Of a stretch of DNA of 26,718 nucleotides, positions 6,889 to 12,662 are shown piece by piece. Position 1 is the stretch's first letter. Each line of letters opens with the position of its first letter. The stretch covers positions 1 through 26,718 of the IMG/VR virus record IMGVR_UViG_3300019889_000034; one strand, given 5' to 3'. The stretch comes from a virus. The translations under genes were made by a program, and so were the position numbers. The notes under the pieces were generated by a model. The model saw nothing but the letters and a program-made list of their open reading frames with translations, had not been told where the DNA came from and searched no databases.

Positions 6889-7158
6889 TTAGTTGATGTC
6901 CTTCAGATTTTGTAATTGTTGTGCAAGTGTTAATTTAAGCTCTTCTTCAAATTGTCGCCGTGCTAAATAAATCCCCATTGCAATATCAGCAATAGATTTT
7001 CCTAAGATATCAGGATGCAATCCTACAAATCTTGAAGGTCTAATGTATTCTAGAAATAATTTCTTACTAGCCATAATCTCATCTGATATACTATTCTTGG
7101 CTTCAGACCAATCTTCATCATTCTTTAAATCTTCAAAAGCTTCATCCAATGATTTCAT
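6889..7158 (-). CDS. MKSLDEA-family protein without cysteine tail
   Basis: This 89-residue, helical, acidic protein starts at ATG 7158, three bases after the upstream LIM-like gene's stop. Its first seven residues and the underlying 17 bases match the start of 6558-6887, and the middle segments align loosely (LGKSIADIAMGIYLARRQFE). It ends LAQQLQNLKDIN, where the sister has the cysteine tail. There is no catalytic motif and no membrane segment. It may form a mixed oligomer with the sister. Confidence 0.65.
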   Translation of the reverse strand: MKSLDEAFEDLKNDEDWSEAKNSISDEIMASKKLFLEYIRPSRFVGLHPDILGKSIADIAMGIYLARRQFEEELKLTLAQQLQNLKDIN

Positions 7159-7161
7159 TAA

Positions 7162-7851
7162 TTAACCCTCCTTTATCCCTTTAGCTTTATTAATTGCAAT
7201 TTCAATATCCCCATCGCTCATTCCCATCATTTTGAAAGCTTTAATCATATTGACATGATTTCTTTCATCGGGAGACATTTTTACTTTAGGCTCCCTAATG
7301 GATTGAACTTTTTTCTCTTTAGGCTCTTTTGGATCACTCTGCTTTTTTCGATATTCCTGTACCTCTTCAAATTTCCGCCGTTCAGTCTCAGAGATCATGT
7401 TTAAAGCACGTGTTTTATCTCTCGATAACACAATACTTAAAGATGCTGTTATTGCCTCCATCCTCTTGACTGTTATAAATAACTGGTCAAGTTTCATATC
7501 AACCGCCCAAAGTGAAGCCATTAATGCAGCCTCTTTTTGATTAGTTTCTGGAGATAACTCTAAATTCGCCGCGAACATTAAATTGACTTTGTTTAAAAAA
7601 TCTAAGTGAGCTTGAGTAACTAATACAGGCTTATTTTTAAATTCCTGTTCAAAATGTTTATCCTCACAAGGTTGATGACAAATTATTTTACTACTCTTGT
7701 GTAATTTCTCTACTATTTCCAATTGAACCAAATGTCCACAGTAATGACAATTCATGCAACGCTCATGAAATTTCCAATGGAGCTTTTTGAAAAACTCTTC
7801 CATTGGCTCATTGCATATTAAGCAATTTTCGTAGATTGGCAAATCCTTCAT
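7162..7851 (-). CDS. LIM-like double zinc-finger protein
   Basis: The 229-residue product has N-terminal ligands C10-x2-C13-x15-H29-x2-C32-x2-C35-x2-C38-x19-C58-x3-C62. This is essentially the LIM double-finger spacing, and the residues around the centre (W26, F28-H29, then C-x2-C-x2-C) also look like LIM. The middle (about 75-150) is helical, with an AALMASLWAVDMKLDQLF helix. A Lys/Glu/Pro linker follows (about 165-195), and the end (HVNMIKAFKMMGMSDGDIE) resembles a small three-helix domain. LIM modules mediate protein-protein contacts; here the partner is unknown. ATG has GGAGGATTC upstream. A generic pair of zinc ribbons is the alternative. Confidence 0.65.
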   Translation of the reverse strand: MKDLPIYENCLICNEPMEEFFKKLHWKFHERCMNCHYCGHLVQLEIVEKLHKSSKIICHQPCEDKHFEQEFKNKPVLVTQAHLDFLNKVNLMFAANLELSPETNQKEAALMASLWAVDMKLDQLFITVKRMEAITASLSIVLSRDKTRALNMISETERRKFEEVQEYRKKQSDPKEPKEKKVQSIREPKVKMSPDERNHVNMIKAFKMMGMSDGDIEIAINKAKGIKEG

Positions 7852-7933
7852 ATTTTGAATCCTCCAGTTTTAAAAACTTAACCTTTTAGACTCTTAGGGG
7901 AATCTAAATGGCTAAACTTTCTAGTCCCATTAA

Positions 7934-8020
7934 TTAAATCATCTGAACATTTTGAATAATCCACCAAAAAACGAATCCCATAATCCAACTTCCAGTAATT
8001 AGGATTAGGTTCTTAATCAT
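7934..8020 (-). CDS. 28-residue single-helix membrane micro-protein
   Basis: ATG at 8020 is preceded by a consensus GGAGGAATAA site and overlaps the upstream TGA (ATGA). The product is MIKNLILITGSWIMGFVFWW followed by IIQNVQMI: one hydrophobic helix with three Trp and almost no polar loop. It is the third of three consecutive tiny membrane genes. Roles such as holin-like, superinfection-exclusion or membrane-enzyme-tuning peptide are possible, but none is shown. The stretch 7852-7933 beyond it has no gene. Confidence 0.6.
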   Translation of the reverse strand: MIKNLILITGSWIMGFVFWWIIQNVQMI

Positions 8021-8115
8021 TTATTCCTCCTTTTATCAAAAAATCCCTCTAATACTACTACTAGTAGAAACATTGAGAGTCCCATTATTAAAATATCGAA
8101 GAGTAATTGTATCAT
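8017..8115 (-). CDS. 32-residue single-helix membrane micro-protein
   Basis: ATG at 8115 sits directly after the upstream stop (TAGGATG). The product has a hydrophobic stretch of about 25 residues containing LIMGLSMFLLVVVLEG, then a basic end (FFDKRRNK). By the positive-inside rule the C-terminus should face the cytoplasm. Its own ribosome site is weak, so it probably relies on re-initiation after the preceding gene. The basic tail codons double as the GGAGG site of the next gene. Confidence 0.5.
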   Translation of the reverse strand: MIQLLFDILIMGLSMFLLVVVLEGFFDKRRNK

Positions 8116-8116
8116 C

Positions 8117-8209
8117 CTAATCTTCAATTATCAAGTACCAAAATACACGGAATAGGAGAAAAAACCCGATCCCATAACTCATTAGTTGCATCTCATTAAT
8201 TGACATCAT
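8117..8209 (-). CDS. 30-residue membrane micro-protein
   Basis: The frame starts at ATG 8209 (a second ATG follows at 8206), about ten bases after the SH3-like gene at 8220-8420. The product has a hydrophilic lead (MMSINEMQLMSYG) and a hydrophobic, aromatic segment (IGFFLLFRVFWYLII) with one Arg in the middle. The ribosome site is poor (AAGAGATT). The case rests mainly on its place in a gap-free series of three similar micro-genes. Confidence 0.45.
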   Translation of the reverse strand: MMSINEMQLMSYGIGFFLLFRVFWYLIIED

Positions 8210-8219
8210 TTAGAATCTC

Positions 8220-8420
8220 TTATTCATTACTAATAAATTCTAATTCATTCTCATTGAAATAATGGAAATCATTAGGAAAATGAACTTCATAGGGAAATGC
8301 TGTTACATCAGTATCAATTTCCCTAATTACTCCTTTTAAATAAAGATATTTAACAATATCCTCTTTGTCATCCATCAAATCACATGGTACAATTTTAACC
8401 ACATTCCCTATCTTGAGCAT
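8220..8420 (-). CDS. Small SH3/KOW-like beta-barrel candidate
   Basis: This 66-residue protein reads G-x-V-V-K-I-V-P, K-G-V-I-R-E-I, then YEVHFP and F-N-E-N-E-L-E-F-I. This alternation of short strands and a KGxI turn is typical of small SH3-like barrels, which often bind nucleic acid or protein termini. ATG at 8420 has GGAGG nine bases upstream and lies inside the end of the neighbouring 8408-8614 gene, which encodes a similar product. Fold assignment is by pattern only. Confidence 0.6.
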   Translation of the reverse strand: MLKIGNVVKIVPCDLMDDKEDIVKYLYLKGVIREIDTDVTAFPYEVHFPNDFHYFNENELEFISNE

Positions 8421-8614
8421 ATTAAGGAAACCTCCGCCGGTGAAATCTCTATTGGCATTAATTGCAAATCCTCTTCAAAACATTCCACTGTTAAGAATCC
8501 CTGATGATTCATTGGAAACTTGACCGTGAAAATATTCCCCGTTATTCTCGTAACCTTCCCACTTAATTCCAATTCCTTATGAAATACTATATCATGTAAT
8601 TCTATCGGGTCCAC
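8408..8614 (-). CDS. Small SH3/KOW-like beta-barrel candidate, paralogue of 8220-8420
   Basis: The start is GTG at 8614, with AGGAGG nine bases upstream. The 68-residue product has the same strand pattern as its neighbour: L-H-D-I-V-F-H, L-S-G-K-V-T-R-I, F-T-V-K-F-P, then E-E-D-L-Q-L-M-P-I. Both genes also share the leader GGAGGTTT-n-TTAAT. Tandem duplication is likely. The overlap of 13 bases couples translation. The function is unknown. Confidence 0.6.
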   Translation of the reverse strand: MDPIELHDIVFHKELELSGKVTRITGNIFTVKFPMNHQGFLTVECFEEDLQLMPIEISPAEVSLICSR

Positions 8615-8678
8615 TTAATTAAACCTCCTATCATTCAAACGCCTCATCATACGATAAATCCGAATGAGTTTAATTATC

Positions 8679-8813
8679 CTATTTAACATTTTGTTTAATC
8701 CTTATTCCAATACGAATTGGTCTCCAATCTCTTAAGTTAGAGAAATTCCAATCAATTCTAAAAGCATCATCCATAATCCAATCATTGAGCCAATACCATT
8801 GAGTTTTTTTCAT
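8679..8813 (-). CDS. 44-residue tryptophan-rich protein starting MKKTQWY
   Basis: ATG at 8813 lies four bases past the preceding stop. The product contains six Trp in 44 residues (QWYWLNDWIMDDAF, then IDWNFSNLRDWRP) and ends in a basic strand IGIRIKQNVK. The first seven codons, together with one upstream base, are identical over 20 bases to the start of the unrelated-looking gene 10591-10746. There is no strong ribosome site (GGGATTTAAAGA only). A short soluble protein is most likely. Family unknown. Confidence 0.55.
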   Translation of the reverse strand: MKKTQWYWLNDWIMDDAFRIDWNFSNLRDWRPIRIGIRIKQNVK

Positions 8814-8816
8814 TCT

Positions 8817-9221
8817 TTAAATCCCTTTTAATTTTTTAGGTAACATCTTAGAAGCTATGGTATTGAGATTCTTGAGGGGCCAATTTTCCCCGCCGTCAGT
8901 ACTGCTAATCCTAACGGTCTTTTTGAATAATAGGAGGAAAAAATCACTCGTATATTCATTGTTGGACATTTTTTCATTAACCGTTTGAAGAGTTTTATGG
9001 AATGGTTTCTCTTTAATGCCATAGTATCCCCGTATTACTGATGGAGGAATTCCACTGTAAAGTAGGAATGTATAGGAAAATTCTCTTCTAGTAAGATAAA
9101 CTAGTGCATTACTTTCCCACCGAATTTTATAATCTACCCAATACAATCCCGAGCGCGCTAAAGCATCCGATAAGGTTTTTTGGGAATCGAGATTTAAAAA
9201 TCTGTTTAACGAGGAGGGCAT
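8817..9221 (-). CDS. Hypothetical protein, 134 residues, possible HTH
   Basis: The product has a helical N-terminus (MPSSLNRFLNLDSQKTLSDA), an aromatic core (YWVDYKIRWESNALVYL) and the segment SGIPPSVIRGYYGI followed by a charged helix. The latter is reminiscent of a helix-turn-helix (small residue, Pro-Pro, then YGI-x-x). The C-terminus is basic (ASKMLPKKLKGI). A transcription factor or DNA-binding role is possible but unproven. ATG at 9221 has GGAAATAAAAA upstream. Confidence 0.6.
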   Translation of the reverse strand: MPSSLNRFLNLDSQKTLSDALARSGLYWVDYKIRWESNALVYLTRREFSYTFLLYSGIPPSVIRGYYGIKEKPFHKTLQTVNEKMSNNEYTSDFFLLLFKKTVRISSTDGGENWPLKNLNTIASKMLPKKLKGI

Positions 9222-9245
9222 TTTTTATTTCCAAACCTGGATTTT

Positions 9246-9566
9246 TTATTTCCAGTCATGTAGCATTAAACCCGCAATTACCTTATTTGTATCCTTTAGT
9301 GCAATCTCTTTAGGATCGCTATAGGATAAAAACATTGCATTTTTACAAATAGGGCACTTTGCAAAATGTCTCGTCTCTTTAAATCCGGCGGGAATATCAG
9401 ACCATTTATTACATTTCTCACATTCTACATAACCAATGGATTTTTCTTTTTTTGTAGAGTTCATTGGATTTTTATTTCTCGCTTTTCCTTGTGTTTTCCC
9501 GGAGGTAAGACCCATTATGAGCCATGTGGAGGAGGGTGTCAAGAACTCTATCTCCTTTGGAATCAT
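9246..9566 (-). CDS. Small zinc-ribbon protein, first gene of the long leftward run
   Basis: I keep ATG at 9566 because AGGGGTAACTCT precedes it; internal ATGs at 9515 and 9464 lack a good site. The 106-residue product has a Lys/Asn-rich basic linker, then CEKCNKW at about 49-55 and CPICKN at about 71-76, a four-cysteine zinc ribbon with an intervening 18-residue loop. It is the most upstream gene after the non-coding stretch 9567-10050, so its promoter should lie there. Confidence 0.6.
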   Translation of the reverse strand: MIPKEIEFLTPSSTWLIMGLTSGKTQGKARNKNPMNSTKKEKSIGYVECEKCNKWSDIPAGFKETRHFAKCPICKNAMFLSYSDPKEIALKDTNKVIAGLMLHDWK

Positions 9567-9803
9567 AGAGTTACCCCTACCTATCGTAAGTGACCCTAAA
9601 CTAGGAGCCTTGGTAGGCCATCCATGGTAAATACTCCCTTTTCAACTTGTTGATTCTAAAGGAGTTATAAGTGTCATGTAAATTACTCTTTTTTCATTGG
9701 GTGTTTATTTTATTTTTTTTTTCTTTTTTTTAGAATCAATAACTTACCGACTATTCCCCAGACGCCGATGTGCTGCCAAGGGCCTAGCTTGATGGTCAAT
9801 TAC

Positions 9804-9831
9804 GATAATAATGGATAAATCCTCTATTATC
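9804..9831. other. Nested hairpin, possible structured RNA or operator
   Basis: GATAATA (9804-9810) pairs with TATTATC (9825-9831). Inside, GGA pairs with TCC around a TAAA loop, with a two-base internal bulge on each side. There is no T-run next to it, so it does not look like a terminator. It may be an operator palindrome or a structured leader of the leftward transcript. Confidence 0.4.
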
Positions 9832-9961
9832 AACAAGTTAGCCTTTAAAGTACCACTTGGCCAGTAACGTAAAATTGACAACCAAGGGGGAATAAACACT
9901 AAGAAAGCCAGAAATTTATTTGGAGCCAAACGGGTCAATTACGAAAATTAATTTTAAAAGT

Positions 9962-9997
9962 GAGGCTTTAAGGAATCCTTTGACTCCCCAAAGCCCC
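9962..9997 (-). terminator. Probable rho-independent terminator for the 11341-to-10051 block
   Basis: On the minus strand GGGGCTTT pairs with AAAGCCTC (eight pairs, one G-T), and an inner AAGGA/TCCTT stem extends the structure. It is followed in the leftward direction by CACTTTTAAAATTAATTTT, which is T-rich though not a clean run. It lies about 55 bases beyond the stop of 10051-10527, where a leftward transcript would be expected to end. Confidence 0.5.
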
Positions 9998-10050
9998 TTT
10001 TAAACTCCCTCCGCGAAATTCTATATCCCGGAAGAATTAAACTTTAGAAA

Positions 10051-10527
10051 TTACTCTTCTGTAACTCCCAAAGCTGCCTGTTTCTTGAAATTCTCACGAA
10101 TAACTTCCGTGTTCTTAATAACATTCAGCGCGGCAGCTTTTGCCTCACGACGTTTTTCAATCGGCTGTTCTTTAGAATACCCGAAAATACTCTTAGCCAT
10201 ATTTAGCGCCAAGGTATTTACTGTTTTTGCATCCACCAATGTTCCGGTGAAATCTACTAAATTCCCCTCTTCATTTTCAATCTGCCATGGAATATTAGTA
10301 TCACGCTTAATATCTTGAGCAATTTCAGCACGGAGACCGCGATTAATAACAGCGATCAGGCGGTCTGCATTATTACCGAGTCTTTCCAAAGCCTCCTCCG
10401 TGCGGGTGACATCGGTAAAAGGTACAGTTTTAAGTACTAGTACCTCTTCCATTGTATCGAGGTCAAAAAGGGTCGATTGCGTCTTGATGGGTTCCGATGT
10501 GGAGCCGTTGGAATTCGAGGGGTTCAT
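10051..10527 (-). CDS. Hypothetical protein, 158 residues
   Basis: The frame runs to 10590, but ATG at 10527 has AAAGGAAACACAAT upstream, so I start there. The first 20 residues are Asn/Ser-rich and probably disordered. The middle is predicted helical (TRTEEALERLGNNADRLIAV), then a strand part (EEGNLVDFTGTLVDAKTV), then a long basic helix (EKRREAKAAALNVIKNTEV). It is soluble, with no cysteine cluster or catalytic motif I can identify. Codon use is slightly more GC-rich than that of the neighbours. It ends the short leftward block that begins at 11341. Confidence 0.7.
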   Translation of the reverse strand: MNPSNSNGSTSEPIKTQSTLFDLDTMEEVLVLKTVPFTDVTRTEEALERLGNNADRLIAVINRGLRAEIAQDIKRDTNIPWQIENEEGNLVDFTGTLVDAKTVNTLALNMAKSIFGYSKEQPIEKRREAKAAALNVIKNTEVIRENFKKQAALGVTEE

Positions 10528-10590
10528 ATTGTGTTTCCTTTGCCGTTTAACGAGTGGGGGCATCTCAGTTACTACTCTTATAGTGTACAT

Positions 10591-10746
10591 CTACTTCGCA
10601 TCCTTTGCAAGTGGAAATCCACACATAACAGTGAAATACTTGTTAGCGTGTTGGTCTCGTGATATCGTGGCAAATTCTAGAAATTGATCGTACATGGGTA
10701 GTGTCTCATCGACGAATGCTGGAACGTACCATTGAGTTTTTTTCAT
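10591..10746 (-). CDS. 51-residue protein starting MKKTQWY
   Basis: ATG at 10746 has a consensus GGAGG seven bases upstream. The product (MKKTQWYVPAFVDETLPMYD and onward) has a mixed helical segment (QFLEFATISRDQHANKYF) and the end MCGFPLAKDAK. Its first 17 coding bases plus the preceding region match the 5' end of 8679-8813 over 20 bases, though the rest differs. It lies 63 bases upstream of the 158-residue gene. Family unknown. Confidence 0.65.
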   Translation of the reverse strand: MKKTQWYVPAFVDETLPMYDQFLEFATISRDQHANKYFTVMCGFPLAKDAK

Positions 10747-10813
10747 ACAAAATCCTCCTTGGGAAATTTACTACCCATGCTACCCTTAAGCACATGGGAA
10801 ATGAATCTCCTTT

Positions 10814-10963
10814 TTACTTAATTCTCGTGACCTTCAAAAATTCAGGTTTGTAAAAATCCATCACGGACTTTATGTAATCTTGCGCAGCCATCACGGAATA
10901 AAACTTTCCACTTCCGTATGGTTTATCATCTCCAGAACATTCCCAAATAACTTCTATTATCAT
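10814..10963 (-). CDS. Small hypothetical protein, 49 residues
   Basis: ATG at 10963 has GGGAGGAGGATTTTTCAA upstream; the longer frame to 11023 lacks such a site. The product (MIIEVIWECSGDDKPYGSGK and onward) has an N-terminal strand, a Gly/Asp loop and the helix VMAAQDYIKSVMDFY with a basic end. It looks like a small compact alpha/beta protein. No family is recognised. Confidence 0.6.
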   Translation of the reverse strand: MIIEVIWECSGDDKPYGSGKFYSVMAAQDYIKSVMDFYKPEFLKVTRIK

Positions 10964-11146
10964 TTGAAAAATCCTCCTCCCATAAGACCTGCGAGTCCCA
11001 GGGGGAAATATCTTCCACGTCATATCACCGATACAAAAGGTTCGGTTTAATTAAATGTGGGACGCTCAACCGTCTCCCGTTTCTAATTATCCCCGTTCCA
11101 CCACTACGGTGTTAACGTTTGCTATTCAATTGTCAAATATCTGGTA

Positions 11147-11341
11147 CTACTTTTCTAAACGGTAGATCACATCCAAAGGGACATCAGGATGATAACGATC
11201 AATATTTACTGCTAAACCATCTGGCCAAATGATAGCGAAATCATAATCGCCATTCCATATTCTTACACAACATGGACCAGATAGAGTCTTGCAAAATTTA
11301 TCGTATTCGTCCCAAGCTATCCCTTTATACCAAGATAGCAT
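11147..11341 (-). CDS. Small hypothetical protein, first gene of the leftward arm
   Basis: This 64-residue protein is rich in Trp, Tyr and Asp (MLSWYKGIAWDEYDKFCKTL, then PCCVRIWNGDYDFAIIWPDG). ATG at 11341 has AAGGAG five bases upstream. It is the gene nearest the divergent intergenic hub, so it is probably among the first expressed from a leftward promoter there. The strand-turn-strand pattern suggests a small beta-rich fold. No homologue is recognised. Confidence 0.65.
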   Translation of the reverse strand: MLSWYKGIAWDEYDKFCKTLSGPCCVRIWNGDYDFAIIWPDGLAVNIDRYHPDVPLDVIYRLEK

Positions 11342-11497
11342 AACTACTCCTTTTTAGTAAGCAGACAATTGGTTCCAGCTCTTCGAGAATTCTTGCCTAA
11401 GCTCGTTTGCCGCGTCCAACCTATCTACTACTCTTTAATAATAGCATGGCTCCTAGCATTTGTGCCAGTTATTTTAGAGAAATGTATACTTAGAACT

Positions 11498-11763
11498 TTA
11501 GTACTATTATTAGGGGACGGGTACTCCCCCAAAGGTACTAAGTAAATTTATAGGGACGCGCCCTAAATCACGATTACAATAGAAAAATGGAAAACCTCCT
11601 AAAGAAATACTAAAAATCCTAAAAATTGGAAAAATCCTAAATAAAATTTTATTAAAAGTACTAACTAGGGAAAATTGGTTAGTACAAGTGGAATACTAAC
11701 CTGAAATAAAATACTAACGTGGGTAAATGGTTGATTCTATTGGTACTAGTAAGTTAGTACTAA
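11498..11763. repeat. Cluster of TACTAA(C) motifs, iteron-like
   Basis: TACTAA or its complement TTAGTA occurs at 11498-11503, 11536-11541, 11608-11613, 11659-11665, 11678-11684 (inverted), 11694-11700, 11712-11718 and twice as the palindrome TTAGTACTAA at 11754-11763. Five copies are the longer TACTAAC or its inverse. Copies 11694 and 11712 are spaced 18 bases apart. Repeated short sites of this kind bind replication initiators or regulators; which one is not shown here. Confidence 0.6.
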
Positions 11764-11801
11764 TGGACTTACTGTATTGCAACTAAAGTAGGGGGGTGAT
11801 A

Positions 11802-11834
11802 ATGTGGGTCATCAGAAATTTCCAATTTTACTAA
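11802..11834 (+). CDS. Possible ten-residue leader peptide
   Basis: ATG at 11802 follows a strong AGGGGGGTGATA site and is followed by nine codons (MWVIRNFQFY) and a TAA, 17 bases before the ATG of the first rightward gene. A leader peptide or a translational landing site is possible. It may also be chance: the ribosome site could instead serve a GTG at 11804 in the frame of the following gene. Confidence 0.3.
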   Translation: MWVIRNFQFY

Positions 11835-11851
11835 ATAGAGGTGTTTTTATA

Positions 11852-12058
11852 ATGTTTACGACGGCGCAATTTCAGGAGTCTTACGCTTTGAAGCGGCTCA
11901 AAAATAGTCCCCTGCACAAAATAGAGGATTCAAAGGATTCAGTATTGCCACCTATTTGTACACTGGACGAATCTCCATTAATGGAAGAATTTACTAGAGT
12001 TGATCATTCTCCCTTTGGATCAGTTTATACGGATGGGAAATCATTAAGTGAGGAATAA
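11852..12058 (+). CDS. Small hypothetical protein, first gene of the rightward arm
   Basis: I start at ATG 11852, with GAGGTG eight bases upstream. A GTG at 11804 in the same frame, behind AGGGGGGTGAT, would add 16 residues. The 68-residue product (MFTTAQFQESYALKRLKNSP and onward) is hydrophilic, with an SPLHKIEDSKDS linker and an acidic end. The next gene starts four bases after its stop. No known family; early rightward genes ahead of a terminase are often packaging accessories. Confidence 0.6.
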   Translation: MFTTAQFQESYALKRLKNSPLHKIEDSKDSVLPPICTLDESPLMEEFTRVDHSPFGSVYTDGKSLSEE

Positions 12059-12062
12059 TTAA

Positions 12063-12386
12063 ATGCCTCTAATAGATCCAATGCAGTTCCCAAAATTTGA
12101 TGCGGCGCTAAAAGAGGCGGGGCTGATTTCTAAAGACCGTGATTCTAGTCCTTTACAGGAAGATCTTGATCGTGTAGGTTTGGGTAAATTGGATGTTTTA
12201 AATACCGTCGGGGATATTATGAGGACCGGCGAAACATCTCAGAATCGGCTAAAAGCTGCGGAGATTGGTTTAAAACTAAATGGACTTTTGAGTAGAGATG
12301 ACAATGCTATACAAGTACCACATGTAACTATTGTAATAAAAGATTCTCAACATACTGATATTAATCCTATTTTGATTCCCCGTTAA
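12063..12386 (+). CDS. Possible small terminase-like DNA-packaging protein
   Basis: The 107-residue product has a helical middle (VLNTVGDIMRTGETSQNRLK, AAEIGLKLNGLL) and a C-terminal beta part HVTIVIKDSQHTDINPILIP. The helix that counts 'ges...RlkAae.alKl.G' followed by a TIVI strand recurs in phage proteins encoded ahead of the large terminase and annotated as small terminase or HTH-containing. It would bind pac/cos DNA and present it to TerL. The true small subunit may be another nearby gene, since TerL is 2.4 kb away. The family call is tentative. Confidence 0.5.
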   Translation: MPLIDPMQFPKFDAALKEAGLISKDRDSSPLQEDLDRVGLGKLDVLNTVGDIMRTGETSQNRLKAAEIGLKLNGLLSRDDNAIQVPHVTIVIKDSQHTDINPILIPR

Positions 12387-12398
12387 TTATTAAATTTT

Positions 12399-12662
12399 AT
12401 GAATAATGATACTAAAGTAATTGAAACTGAAGTCCCAGCTAATATAGATCCAACGAATTTGTGGATTCTTTATTATCGGCATGGTCCATCTCCTTTTCCG
12501 ATGTTTAAATTTTTCTATCATCCTGGAAAGTTTGGGGATGTAATTGAGCGGGCCAAAAATCACTGTACCGTTATGAATACCCGGTTCATTTCTATCCGGC
12601 CTGCAATTGTAAACCTTGCAGAAGAAGAAAAGCGTCAGGTTTCCGAGACACAATATGTTTAA
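12399..12662 (+). CDS. Hypothetical protein, 87 residues
   Basis: ATG at 12399 follows the previous stop by twelve bases with no strong ribosome site. The product has an acidic lead (NNDTKVIETEVPANIDPTN), then an aromatic and proline-rich part (LWILYYRHGPSPFPMFKFFY), then helix GDVIERAKNHC and a Glu-rich end (LAEEEKRQVSETQYV). It overlaps the next gene by eight bases. No membrane span is convincing. The family is unknown. Confidence 0.6.
   Translation: MNNDTKVIETEVPANIDPTNLWILYYRHGPSPFPMFKFFYHPGKFGDVIERAKNHCTVMNTRFISIRPAIVNLAEEEKRQVSETQYV

Larger units (their letters stand above)
9567..10050. other. Non-coding stretch with hairpins between two leftward gene blocks
   Basis: About 480 bases contain no convincing gene. 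The longest frame (9744-9938, minus) needs a TTG start without a ribosome site and has an implausible composition. The stretch holds a long T-rich tract (about 9707-9731), an 11-base inverted repeat TTGATTCTAAA / TTTAGAATCAA (9650-9660 and 9729-9739) flanking it, a strong hairpin at 9804-9831, a 12-base direct repeat GGTCAATTACGA (9794-9805 and 9933-9944) and a probable terminator at 9962-9997. A promoter for the 9566-to-1 gene run is expected here, but I cannot place it with confidence. Confidence 0.6.
11342..11851. other. Divergent intergenic hub: candidate origin or bidirectional control region
   Basis: Leftward genes begin at 11341 and rightward genes at 11852, with about 510 bases between them. 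The stretch contains no long gene. It holds the TACTAA(C) repeat cluster, the short hairpins TAGGG-ACGCG-CCCTA (11551-11565) and GGGGA-n7-TCCCC (about 11514-11530), very AT-rich DNA (11580-11660) and one possible short leader frame. Such a layout is usual for a phage replication origin or early control region. Canonical -35/-10 pairs are not obvious, so any phage- or host-specific promoter remains unplaced. Confidence 0.6.

Noticed and set aside
9700-9735. T-rich tract followed by AG, resembling a eukaryotic splice acceptor
   Set aside because: The genome is a bacteriophage with uninterrupted genes; the tract is better read as AT-rich intergenic DNA.
9744-9938. Minus-strand frame of 64 residues in the non-coding island
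   Set aside because: It needs a TTG start without a ribosome site, has an unusual composition, and overlaps a strong hairpin and direct repeats.
11126-11136. TTGACA-like box on the minus strand upstream of 10963
   Set aside because: No acceptable -10 element lies 16-18 bases downstream, so it is not listed as a promoter.
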